Assembly (NCBI GenBank): GCA_012959965.1
Contig: DUCF01000066.1
Span: 5,886 to 69,885 of the forward strand
DNA length: 64,000 nucleotides
Source of the DNA: Candidatus Thioglobus sp.
Lineage (GTDB): Bacteria > Pseudomonadota > Gammaproteobacteria > PS1 > Pseudothioglobaceae
Direction: 5' to 3'
Made by a program: the position numbers and the translations under genes. The notes under the pieces were generated by a model. It was not told the DNA's origin. It searched no databases and saw only the letters and a program-made list of their open reading frames with translations. This document shows positions 25,999-33,621 of this stretch, piece by piece (within the stretch, counting starts at the first letter, position 1; each line of letters begins with the position of its first letter).

Positions 25999-27417
25999 TT
26001 AGTACAGCCTTAGATACTCCTCAACTTCCCATTCTGTCACCGCCTGGTGATAGCGATCCCATTCGTCCATCTTGTAGGCGAAGAATTGTTTCATCATCGA
26101 CTCACCCAAAACTTCGCGGGCAAAATCACTCTTTTGTAATGCCTCCAATGCCTCAAGTAAGTTGCGTGGCAACGAAGTAATATTAGCTTCTTTGATTTCT
26201 TCTTTACTCAAGGAATACAAATCCAAATTGAGAGGATCACCAGGGTCGATCTTATTCTTAATACCATCAATCGTTGCCGCTGTTGTTAAAGCAAGTGACA
26301 AGTACGGGTTCATGCACATATCCGCCGCACGATTCTCAATACAAAAACGATTTTGAGGCAAGCGAACCATACAAGAGCGGTTGTTATCACCATAAGCCAT
26401 TTGGGTTGGCGCCCAGGTAACTGTCCCCCCCTCGAATCCACCCACTTTAGGCACCAAGCCATTATAAGAATTCACCGTTGAACAGGCAATGGCAGTAATT
26501 GCATGGCCGTGTTTTAATATGCCACCAATTGCATGGTAGGTCTCTTCTGAAAACTTGCCGTCTTCGCCCTCAAAAATATTACCGCCACCGTCAGTGTCAG
26601 TCAAACTGAAATTAATATGCGCACCAGAGCGCCAATCGCCAATTGTAGGCTTCGGCATAAAGGTAATAAACATACCATGGTTTTTTGCTATCTCTTTTAA
26701 CAAGACTCGCAAGAAAACAAGGCGATCGGCCATTTCAAGAACATTGGTATAAGTAAAGTCTAATTCAAATTGCGAATAAGCACCCTCAGCAACTACGTCT
26801 TTAACACCCCAACCGAGACCGTTCAAGATATCAATCATTTCGCCAAGAAAGCCCATCGATTCAATGCTGTATTCAGCATCATAACCAAAGGCTTGACGGC
26901 GTGGACGAAGACCTTTACCAACAGCAGGGTCATCATCAATAGCCTTAACCGGCTGACCATTCTCCCAACGCATTGCAATAAATTCAGGCTCAATGCCACA
27001 GAAGGCTTTAAAGCCAGCATCTTCGGCATCCTTAACTGCACGTTTAAGTGTTTGACGTGGACAAAGGTTGTAAGGTTTACCCTCCCACCATAAGTCTGCA
27101 AAAACCCAGGCGCAAGTTTCATCCCAAGGGCAAATAACCAGGGTATCCAAATCTGGAACAGGAATTTGATCAGAGTCAGCTGGCCCTAATTCTGGCACAA
27201 ATGAAATAGAGTGGACTGCGAATTGCGGACCTTTGCCCATACATAAGGCTTCAAATTCACACATTGGCACCGGTTTGGTTTTTGGAATGCCAAGTAAATC
27301 AATCCAACAGGATAGAATGTATTTAACACCTGCCTTTTCCAGTTTTTCTTTAGCCTTAATAACGCGCGCTTTCGATGGCAGCGCATCAACCATTGATGTT
27401 GGATATGTATTTGTCAT
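25999..27417 (-). CDS. Second glutamine synthetase-like ligase, probable gamma-glutamyl-amine synthase
   Basis: A 472-residue glutamine-synthetase-fold protein that differs clearly from the GlnT/GmaS paralogue in this window. It has VKYILSCWIDLLGIPKTKPVP, FCGIEPEFIAM at the first metal site, AEGAYSQFELDFTYTN, HGMFITFMPKPTIGDWRSGAHINFS, NSYNGLVPKVGGFEGGTVTW and NRFCIENRAADMCMNPYLS. Members of this branch often join glutamate to an amine, as in aniline and isopropylamine breakdown. It is the last gene of the Rieske operon (Rieske, glyoxalase, cupin, Lrp, ligase). The start at 27417 follows AGGAGAA; the in-frame start at 27447 is not favoured. Confidence 0.82.
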   Translation of the reverse strand: MTNTYPTSMVDALPSKARVIKAKEKLEKAGVKYILSCWIDLLGIPKTKPVPMCEFEALCMGKGPQFAVHSISFVPELGPADSDQIPVPDLDTLVICPWDETCAWVFADLWWEGKPYNLCPRQTLKRAVKDAEDAGFKAFCGIEPEFIAMRWENGQPVKAIDDDPAVGKGLRPRRQAFGYDAEYSIESMGFLGEMIDILNGLGWGVKDVVAEGAYSQFELDFTYTNVLEMADRLVFLRVLLKEIAKNHGMFITFMPKPTIGDWRSGAHINFSLTDTDGGGNIFEGEDGKFSEETYHAIGGILKHGHAITAIACSTVNSYNGLVPKVGGFEGGTVTWAPTQMAYGDNNRSCMVRLPQNRFCIENRAADMCMNPYLSLALTTAATIDGIKNKIDPGDPLNLDLYSLSKEEIKEANITSLPRNLLEALEALQKSDFAREVLGESMMKQFFAYKMDEWDRYHQAVTEWEVEEYLRLY

Positions 27418-27449
27418 ATATTCTCCTAATAACTCGTGTTGATACAAAC

Positions 27450-28001
27450 TTAAAGGTTTTCGTGTGACTTTAACAAAAACTGATTTTTAAAGGTTGTTAA
27501 TCCTTTCATTACTTCTACATTGTTGATATCGTCTTTATTAAAACAATGTTCGTCGAGAAAACGGCATAAGGTGTCATCGCTATTCGAAACAATTTCCACC
27601 AAAAGGTCGTAACGCCCAGTAACCCAGATAATAAAAACAATTTCAGGACAATCCTGCAACCTCTTAGCAACCGCCCCAGGGCTTGAAGTAGGCGCAACCT
27701 TAATACCCAACATCGAATCTGTTGCATAATTAATTGCAGAAGGATCAACCAAGGCTTTTATTTGCAAAACTCCAGCATCTTTCATTCGATTCACACGATT
27801 TCTCACCGTGCCTTCGGAAACATCCAGCGCTGTGGCTATCTCTTTAAAGGGTAAGCGTCCATCCATCTCAAGCATGCCAATAATTTGTTGATTTAATTTA
27901 TCACCCAAAGTATCTCTTGATGGGATACGTAGCAATTGATCGCCACCATTCACGTCGGCTGTTTGATTCAAAGACATAACAGGTTTGCTAGAATTATTCA
28001 T
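27450..28001 (-). CDS. Lrp/AsnC-family transcriptional regulator
   Basis: A 183-residue regulator with an N-terminal extension of about 30 residues before the helix-turn-helix (DKLNQQIIGMLEMDGRLPFKEIATALDVSEGTVRNRVNRM), then the ligand-binding RAM domain (SMLGIKVAP, VFIIWVTGRYDLLVEIV, GLTTFKNQFLLK). AAGGA precedes the start. Location inside the Rieske/ligase operon suggests that it senses an amine or amino acid and controls this operon, perhaps through the inverted repeats upstream of the Rieske gene. Confidence 0.9.
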   Translation of the reverse strand: MNNSSKPVMSLNQTADVNGGDQLLRIPSRDTLGDKLNQQIIGMLEMDGRLPFKEIATALDVSEGTVRNRVNRMKDAGVLQIKALVDPSAINYATDSMLGIKVAPTSSPGAVAKRLQDCPEIVFIIWVTGRYDLLVEIVSNSDDTLCRFLDEHCFNKDDINNVEVMKGLTTFKNQFLLKSHENL

Positions 28002-28016
28002 TAATAGTCCTTAGTT

Positions 28017-28412
28017 CTATGGCATATCTTCTGGATCAATGCCCGGAACAAAAGTGATGCCAGCTTGTTGCTTCCAATCGTGGGGATAAGCCGCATAAAA
28101 AATCACGCATTTTTCATCACACTCATAAGCAATGTGATTGTCGCGAGGAATATAGAGAACATCACCTGGTGAGCATGTATAGGACTTTCCATCACAAGTC
28201 AGTCTAAACTCACCTTCCATACAATAAATAATTTCATCACAAGTCAGGTCCCATGGGACCGACACTTGATTCAAGAAATTAAGCCCGCCACACATTGTGT
28301 CACTGACGTTGCTTGTGACAAATGGTTTGATATAGGACTTTCCTGGCTCTAAAGTATGCAGACGATTTTCAATATCGCTAAATTTATACAACTTGGGTGT
28401 TTTATCACTCAT
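28017..28412 (-). CDS. EutQ-like cupin protein
   Basis: A 131-residue single-domain cupin. The barrel is visible from PWDLTCDEIIYCMEGEFRLTC through YTCSPGDVLYIPRDNHIAY. The pattern is nearest to the EutQ/DUF861 group, whose best-known member is an acetate kinase in ethanolamine use. Usual metal histidines are only partly present (the E in DEIIY and the H in NHIAY), so metal binding is uncertain. AGGAGA precedes the start. It sits between the glyoxalase-like and Lrp genes, all on one strand with gaps under 20 bases. Confidence 0.78.
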   Translation of the reverse strand: MSDKTPKLYKFSDIENRLHTLEPGKSYIKPFVTSNVSDTMCGGLNFLNQVSVPWDLTCDEIIYCMEGEFRLTCDGKSYTCSPGDVLYIPRDNHIAYECDEKCVIFYAAYPHDWKQQAGITFVPGIDPEDMP

Positions 28413-28427
28413 CTTTTTCTCCTAGAT

Positions 28428-28850
28428 TTAGTTTGGATTAATGGTTTCGTTTAATTCAACAACATAGCCGTCAGGATCTTTCAAGAAAGCTAAAATTCTT
28501 GTCCCATGACTCATTGGACCAGGTGGTGCTATGATTTCAGCACCTTGCGCAGTGAGGTCTTCAAAAGCTTTATGTACATCTGGGGTTTCAATGCAAAGAT
28601 GGCCCCAGCCATTGCCCTTGTCGTAGTGCCCTTCTTGGTCCCAGTTATGAGTTAACTCCAAGGTTGGGAATTCTGCTTCGGGGCCATAACCAATAAAAGT
28701 ATTGGTGTAACGGCCACCTGGATAGTCGGTCTTTCTTAACACCTGCATTCCTAAAATATCGCAGTAAAAATGGATAGACTTATCTAGATCCAACACCCTG
28801 ATCATTGTGTGGGCCAGTCTATAATTCGGTTTTTTATTCTCTTCAAACAT
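28428..28850 (-). CDS. Glyoxalase I-like protein (lactoylglutathione lyase family)
   Basis: A 140-residue vicinal-oxygen-chelate protein. The four metal ligands of glyoxalase I can be placed: His in LAHTMIRVLDLDKS, Glu in PTLELTHNWD, His in GWGHLCIE and Glu in GYVVELNE. The family motif YCDILGMQVLRKTDYPGG is also clear. Glyoxalase I converts the hemithioacetal of methylglyoxal and glutathione to lactoylglutathione. Placement in an amine-oxidation operon suggests removal of a reactive aldehyde formed there, or of methylglyoxal from an aminoacetone-like substrate. The family call is firm; the role is inference. Confidence 0.88.
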   Translation of the reverse strand: MFEENKKPNYRLAHTMIRVLDLDKSIHFYCDILGMQVLRKTDYPGGRYTNTFIGYGPEAEFPTLELTHNWDQEGHYDKGNGWGHLCIETPDVHKAFEDLTAQGAEIIAPPGPMSHGTRILAFLKDPDGYVVELNETINPN

Positions 28851-28870
28851 TAATTAACTCCTAGTTTTGT

Positions 28871-29971
28871 TTATTTATTCTGTGTCACAGCAGTTGAAAT
28901 CATTGTTTGGAAGGCGCGAACACTATCCTCCCAATGAGGTGATAATAGACCACCATCTTCCGCAACAGGTGACGCTCTACCGAGCTGCATGCGCGCGCAG
29001 ATTGCATGGTCTTCTTTGTGCACATCCCACCATAGTTGTTTTATCTCTTCTATCTCAGGCGCCGATAAAGATTGACCTTCTGTAGTGTAAATTACTCTTT
29101 TCTGAGTTGTACGCCCAGAGTCTACGGGTACGCTCAAATACACGCCAAGTTGATCGGGGAAATAACGCCCAATAATAAAATTCGGAAATAGGGTTAGATA
29201 GCGCGAACTCACCGAAAGACAGCCCTCTACTTGATCACTATCATCCAAATCGACCGCACTACCAAGACACACACCATCAACGATTGTGTAGTGATCTTCA
29301 AGCGGTTGATTGGTTGTTGTGCGGTGTACAAATTGAACGTGATAAGGCTCAATAAAATTTTCAATAAGAAATTTCCAATTGCACGAAATTTCACCGAAGT
29401 CCAATGTCGCCACAGGACTAACTTGATCAAAATTTATACCATCTAAATGTCGAATCAAGGGCTCCGCATAAACTTCAAATTCTGGCGCATCACCGCTTAA
29501 ATTGATAAAAATCCAATCGTGCCAAACTACCAACCTTATTGGTATAAGGCCATGTTCCGACATTTCAAAACCTTCTGGGTGATGTTCTTTACCACCAAAA
29601 AATGGGGTTGCGCAAAGCTCGCCATCCAAATTATAGGTCCAAGCATGGTAAGGGCAGCACAACATGGCACCGACATTCATCGGCTCATCAACCAGCTTAA
29701 GGCATCGATGAGAGCAGGCATTATGAAATGCACCTATATCACCTCGCGTATTTTTGATTAGCAGTACGGGTTTTCCAGCCACTATCACTGGCTGTGCATC
29801 GCCAGGCTCAGCAAGCTCATGAGCAAAGCCAACAAAAACCCAGTTATCAGAAAACAGTGTGTCGTATTCAGCTTGTAAAAATTGCTCATCATTGTACGCA
29901 GCAGCAGGCAAGCCATGCTTTAGCACGCCTTGCTCGAAGAACGCAGACAATTCAATTGTATTCTTACTCAT
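28871..29971 (-). CDS. Rieske non-heme iron oxygenase, alpha subunit
   Basis: A 366-residue oxygenase. The Rieske [2Fe-2S] ligands are CSHR and, 17 residues on, CPYH (NACSHRCLKLV, LCCPYHAWTYN). The mononuclear iron site is NWKFLIENFIEPYHVQFVH, with the third ligand likely the Asp in HWEDSVRAF. The pattern and length fit single-component alpha oxygenases that demethylate or hydroxylate small quaternary amines and aromatics. No beta subunit, ferredoxin or reductase is in the window. Start at 29971 follows GGAG; a TTG at 29983 overlaps that site. It heads the operon and has two inverted repeats upstream. Confidence 0.92.
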   Translation of the reverse strand: MSKNTIELSAFFEQGVLKHGLPAAAYNDEQFLQAEYDTLFSDNWVFVGFAHELAEPGDAQPVIVAGKPVLLIKNTRGDIGAFHNACSHRCLKLVDEPMNVGAMLCCPYHAWTYNLDGELCATPFFGGKEHHPEGFEMSEHGLIPIRLVVWHDWIFINLSGDAPEFEVYAEPLIRHLDGINFDQVSPVATLDFGEISCNWKFLIENFIEPYHVQFVHRTTTNQPLEDHYTIVDGVCLGSAVDLDDSDQVEGCLSVSSRYLTLFPNFIIGRYFPDQLGVYLSVPVDSGRTTQKRVIYTTEGQSLSAPEIEEIKQLWWDVHKEDHAICARMQLGRASPVAEDGGLLSPHWEDSVRAFQTMISTAVTQNK

Positions 29972-30008
29972 TACACACTCCAAACATTAGGCAGCAAATT
30001 TTCTATAT

Positions 30009-30072
30009 TGGCAGATTGTTTCTGCCATATATTGCATTTAATGCAATATATAATAAGATATTTGCAATATAC
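30009..30072. promoter_or_regulatory. Two adjacent inverted repeats upstream of the Rieske gene, candidate operator
   Basis: TGGCAGA-TTGTT-TCTGCCA (30009-30027) is a perfect 7-base inverted repeat. It touches a second palindrome at 30027-30051 with perfect 12-base arms about a single T (core attgcatttaatgcaat). A further half-site, ttgcaatata, lies at 30063-30072. The set lies 38-100 bases before the Rieske start, the right place for control by the Lrp/AsnC or LysR product encoded nearby. Repeats are seen; the binding protein is inferred. Confidence 0.6.
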
Positions 30073-30241
30073 ACATATTTAATGGATATAAATGATAAAT
30101 ATGCAATTAATTTTGATATTTCTGAGTATTTGTGTCAGGTTGATACCAGTGAAGGAGCGTAAGAAGGGATTAAAACGAACTTCGAGTGATTTTCAGGGTG
30201 TCGTGAAATCTACAAACTGTATGGTTGTGATGATAAATAAA

Positions 30242-31108
30242 CTAAGAATATTTTTTACCCCAAATTTCAAGACTACTCGTTGCAAGAATAATCACTAAAA
30301 CTCCTACCCACTGAGAGAGGGCGAGTGAGTTATGGAAAGCAACAATGCCAATCATAATGGTAAATATTGGCTCAAAAAACATCACATTAGAGGTGCGAAC
30401 AGGGCCAATTTTTGCAATCGAATAAAAGAAGAAATAAAATCCGCCGATCATACCCACGGCCGAGGCCAAACTCCACTGAATCATCTCAAAGGTAACTGAA
30501 GCAATAGGCTCTGGCGTGATAATAAAATAAATCAGTGCAAATACACCTGTTGGCAATATCATCAGATATTTAATCAAACCCCAGCCCGGCTCCACGTCTT
30601 TATGACGTGAAAGAATATTAACCGCCGCCTGGGCAATAGACGCAATCGTTCCCCAGAAAACACCCCAAGCTTCCCAATCAGAGGCATCGCCTTGCACCAT
30701 TAGCCAAATACCAAACAGAGAGACAATTAACGCAGCTGCTGATATTAGGTCAATGGAGCGACTCTTCATCACCGAGTTGGCAAAAAAGGTAAACAGCGGG
30801 AAGGTGTAGATCACCACAACCGCTAGACTGAGTGGGATCAACTTGAGTGAGTACATATAACAGCCGACAAATACAGCCTGCAAAATGCTGATTGCAATCA
30901 GCCTCATATAAAGTGATTTCGTTTTTTTCTTTTTGCTGGTCTTGTCTAGCGCGCTTGAGAGTAACAGGGTTGTTGTGTAACGAACACAAAGCAAAAGAAA
31001 GACACTACCACCTGCAGCATAATACAAGGGTGCCATCGAAGCAGCGAACGAAAAAAAGAGTGCCGAGACAATAGCTGAAAGAATATTGACAGAGAGTAAC
31101 GCTTTCAC
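30242..31108 (-). CDS. EamA/DMT-family transporter
   Basis: A 288-residue inner-membrane protein with about ten hydrophobic segments in two homologous halves, typical of the drug/metabolite transporter superfamily. Marks are VVIYTFPLFTFFANSV at the end of the first half and the second-half FFEPIFTIMIGIVAFHN. Such proteins export amino acids or other metabolites. It is on the same strand as the Rieske operon but separated from it by the 270-base operator region, and its own start is followed upstream by the GDPD gene 90 bases away. Substrate unknown. Confidence 0.9.
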   Translation of the reverse strand: MKALLSVNILSAIVSALFFSFAASMAPLYYAAGGSVFLLLCVRYTTTLLLSSALDKTSKKKKTKSLYMRLIAISILQAVFVGCYMYSLKLIPLSLAVVVIYTFPLFTFFANSVMKSRSIDLISAAALIVSLFGIWLMVQGDASDWEAWGVFWGTIASIAQAAVNILSRHKDVEPGWGLIKYLMILPTGVFALIYFIITPEPIASVTFEMIQWSLASAVGMIGGFYFFFYSIAKIGPVRTSNVMFFEPIFTIMIGIVAFHNSLALSQWVGVLVIILATSSLEIWGKKYS

Positions 31109-31198
31109 AGTAATAAAGATAAGGCCATATAGAAAGTCTGCATTTTATAACTCAAAAATGTGAAGCGTCAAGCTTTATCTTTAACCCCAATAAAATAC

Positions 31199-31918
31199 TT
31201 ATTTACTGAGATTGTTCCTCATTTTCTCTGGGTTATTTGTTGTCAAAGAGGATGCACCCCAATCCGACATACGTTGAGCCCAAGCTGCATCATCAATAGT
31301 CCAGCCGGTGTGGTATGACAAACCCAGTGCAAGCACTGCATCAACCAATTCTTTTGAATTTTCATTGTTTGAGCTCAGGCCATCGGCACCAATATCAAGC
31401 AATACTGGTAGGATTTTCTCAATATCAAAATCCGTTTCAAAGTCATTCAACCAATTTGCCTGATACTCCGGCGCCAACGCTTTACACGCTTTAATAACAT
31501 CCGCATCAAAAGCAATAATAACAACTTGCTCAGGACTTAAGTTTGATTGCCTAAGCTGACTCACCAATACCGGCACGATTTCCGTACCGCATTTGATTTC
31601 AATAAGAATTTTCTTACAAACGGGAATGGTGGCAATCACCTCATCGAGCGTAGAGATTCTTTCTGCAGAAAACTTCTTTGCACGATAACTACCAATATCA
31701 ACAACTTTCAACTCTTGTAAAGTGGATTCGACAACAACAAGCTTTTTATCACCAACTCGTCCAGTATTGTCATCGTGAATGCAAACAATAACACCGTCTT
31801 TCGTTAGCCGAAAATCACCTTCAATTGCATCGGAATTTTGCTCCCAAGCCAACTCAAATGAAGCCAGTGTGTTTTCTGGTGCAGCGCCAGAAGCGCCCCT
31901 GTGTGCAACAATAAGCAT
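31199..31918 (-). CDS. Glycerophosphodiester phosphodiesterase
   Basis: A 239-residue TIM-barrel enzyme hydrolysing glycerophosphodiesters, the deacylated phospholipid head groups, to glycerol-3-phosphate and an alcohol. The catalytic signature is intact: VAHRGASGAAPENTLASFELA with the first histidine, EGDFRLTKDGVIVCIHDD with the metal acid and second histidine, and LIEIKCG. It is the cytoplasmic UgpQ-like form, without a signal peptide. The GlpD-like gene ends five bases upstream, and that enzyme would use its product. Confidence 0.94.
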   Translation of the reverse strand: MLIVAHRGASGAAPENTLASFELAWEQNSDAIEGDFRLTKDGVIVCIHDDNTGRVGDKKLVVVESTLQELKVVDIGSYRAKKFSAERISTLDEVIATIPVCKKILIEIKCGTEIVPVLVSQLRQSNLSPEQVVIIAFDADVIKACKALAPEYQANWLNDFETDFDIEKILPVLLDIGADGLSSNNENSKELVDAVLALGLSYHTGWTIDDAAWAQRMSDWGASSLTTNNPEKMRNNLSK

Positions 31919-31923
31919 ATTAA

Positions 31924-32991
31924 TTACAAGTATTTATTCGCAAGCTTCTCACCAAGAGCACGGGAGGTTGTCCACTTACCACCAAAAACAGTGATGATTT
32001 CACCATTTTTCTCAAGCACGTATTCTCGGGACGCCTTATTAGGGTTTTTGTGTGAAATTAGCAGCGGCCTTAAACCGGCATAATTGCCAACAATATCCAC
32101 TCTCGTCACGCCATTTTTAAAATAATACTGATAGGCGGCCAACAAATAGCTGATTTCTTCACTCGACGGCTTAATCGGCTCATCAATCGATTGGTGTACT
32201 TCGGTCGTGCCAACTAAAGTCTTGCCATGATGAGGTAGCACAAAAAAGACACGCTCCTCGCCGGGCACTTCCAATATGAAGCCACTGTCTAATGGACGAT
32301 TAATAATAATATGCGAGCCACGAATCAAATCAAGATGTGTTTCAGTTTTAATGTCTGAGTGCTGCAACAAGGCCTCAGCCCATGGGCCAGTCACATTAAT
32401 GACTTTGTCGAATTGATGCAATTCTCCCGACTCTAAGTGAATTGTGCCATCAATATCAAGTCGACTAACAGGGCTATTCTCAAATATTCTACAACCCTCG
32501 GCACGCAATTCATCAGCCAACATCAAGCCTAAATTCTTGTCGTCCATTTGCCCGTCAGAATAACTGTAAAGAGCCGACAAATTGCTTTTGTTAAACTGAG
32601 GGTATTGCTTAGAAAATTGATCGATACCTTCTTTACAATGTTTCTGGATCGTGTGCTTTCCTGCCAAAATATCGTACAGATACAAGCCAACGCGCACCAT
32701 CCAAGCGGGGCGTCTACTTGTTTTATAAATAGGAAGATAGAAACGCAAAGGCCGAGTCAATTCGCTAGACTTATTGAGCCAATATTTCCGCTCTTTGAGG
32801 GACTCTCGCACCAAGCGAAATTCGGCATGCTCCAAATAGCGTAAGCCACCATGCAAAAGTTTAGATGAGTTAGCACTGGTCTCACTCATCAAAGAGCCAC
32901 GCTCAAATAGCGTGACTTCATGGCCTTTTTTCAAAGCCTCTGAGGCCACACAAAGGCCGTTAATACCCCCGCCTACAATGCCAATTTTCAT
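31924..32991 (-). CDS. GlpD-like FAD-dependent glycerol-3-phosphate dehydrogenase, short form
   Basis: This 355-residue protein matches the FAD domain of aerobic glycerol-3-phosphate dehydrogenase, which feeds electrons to quinone. The dinucleotide fold starts at residue 3 (IGIVGGGINGLCVASEAL); SSKLLHGGLRYLEH, INVTGPWAE, LIRGSHIIINR, FFVLPHHGKTLVGTTE and FGGKWTTSRALGEKLA are all GlpD marks. The usual helical C-terminal domain of about 130 residues is absent, and the gene ends cleanly, so this looks like a natural short form. The neighbour GDPD supplies glycerol-3-phosphate. A minus-strand TATAAT lies about 31 bases upstream of the start. Confidence 0.88.
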   Translation of the reverse strand: MKIGIVGGGINGLCVASEALKKGHEVTLFERGSLMSETSANSSKLLHGGLRYLEHAEFRLVRESLKERKYWLNKSSELTRPLRFYLPIYKTSRRPAWMVRVGLYLYDILAGKHTIQKHCKEGIDQFSKQYPQFNKSNLSALYSYSDGQMDDKNLGLMLADELRAEGCRIFENSPVSRLDIDGTIHLESGELHQFDKVINVTGPWAEALLQHSDIKTETHLDLIRGSHIIINRPLDSGFILEVPGEERVFFVLPHHGKTLVGTTEVHQSIDEPIKPSSEEISYLLAAYQYYFKNGVTRVDIVGNYAGLRPLLISHKNPNKASREYVLEKNGEIITVFGGKWTTSRALGEKLANKYL

Positions 32992-33021
32992 TCAGATTGA
33001 ATCAGTATTTTCCAAGTTTGC

Positions 33022-33027
33022 ATTATA
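33022..33027 (-). promoter_or_regulatory. Candidate -10 box of the GlpD-like/GDPD operon
   Basis: On the minus strand these bases read TATAAT, about 31 bases before the GlpD-like start. No convincing -35 is seen at 16-18 bases. Confidence 0.35.
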
Positions 33028-33076
33028 GGGCCTTCAAGGTACAGAAAATTAAAATATAGCAAACCCATCTTCAATA

Positions 33077-33158
33077 ATTTTCTTAAGAAAATCACTTAAT
33101 TCTAAAGACGAAAAATACCGATTTAGTGTGCTTTAAGGCTTTAAATCGGTGTTTTTTT
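33077..33158 (+). terminator. Palindrome followed by an orphan terminator-like hairpin
   Basis: A perfect 16-base palindrome, attttcttaagaaaat, occupies 33077-33092. At 33117-33150 the arms accgattta and taaatcggt form a stem around a 16-base loop, followed by a G and seven T. No gene reads into this hairpin from the left: the GlpD-like gene runs the other way. So it either ends a small RNA or a leader transcript of the DUF1330-type gene at 33236. It has a T run on the other strand as well. Confidence 0.6.
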
Positions 33159-33235
33159 GAGATGTTTACAGAAATTTAAGAAATAATGAAAAGGAAAATC
33201 GCTTAACAATATTTTTAGAGTAATATGGCAATACT

Positions 33236-33523
33236 ATGGCAGCATTTTTAATTGTTCACTCAAAACTGAACAACCCCAATCTTTTTCAGAAATACGTTGT
33301 CGCATCAGAAGACTCACTTAAACAATACAAAGGAGAGTATTTATTAGGTGGCAAACTTAATACAGTATTAGAGGGAAAACACGATAAATCTCGTACAGTT
33401 GTATTTCAATTCCCAAGCTCCGAACATGCAAAAAATTGGTACAACAGTGAAGAGTATCGCAAAGTTAAGCACTTACGTGACAACACAGGCGTATTTGACT
33501 TTGTTTTAGTCGACTCATTCTAG
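33236..33523 (+). CDS. DUF1330 family small protein
   Basis: A 95-residue ferredoxin-like-fold protein of the DUF1330/YciI-like dimeric alpha-beta barrel group. Family marks are FLIVHSKLNNPNLFQKYV, GEYLLGGKLNTVLEG, SRTVVFQFPSSEHAKNWYNSEEYRKV and a closing strand. The function of the family is not established; some members are small-molecule monooxygenase-like. It is preceded by a leader with a palindrome and an intrinsic-terminator-like hairpin, suggesting attenuated expression. It converges on the end of the nuo operon. Confidence 0.82.
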   Translation: MAAFLIVHSKLNNPNLFQKYVVASEDSLKQYKGEYLLGGKLNTVLEGKHDKSRTVVFQFPSSEHAKNWYNSEEYRKVKHLRDNTGVFDFVLVDSF

Positions 33524-33562
33524 TACGATTGAACGGAATAATCACCTAAAAAATAGGTCTTG

Positions 33563-33590
33563 TTATAAAAAAGGCTCTAAATAAGAGCCC
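33563..33590 (-). terminator. Rho-independent terminator of the nuo operon
   Basis: Read on the minus strand, the stem GGCTCT-TATTT-AGAGCC is followed by TTTTTTATA, 32 bases after the nuoN stop. It would end the 14-gene nuo transcript and may also act weakly for the convergent DUF1330 gene. Confidence 0.85.
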
Positions 33591-33621
33591 TTAAATTACA
33601 ACAAACAATTGTTACGAGAAT

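Noticed and set aside
20514-27417. Treating either glutamine-synthetase-like protein as the housekeeping GlnA
   Set aside because: Both lack the typical GlnA arrangement and the adenylylation tyrosine region that I could recognise, and both sit in amine operons; the housekeeping copy is presumably elsewhere.
30092-30298. Small plus-strand frame after the Rieske operator
   Set aside because: No ribosome site, no family resemblance, overlaps the end of the EamA gene antisense.
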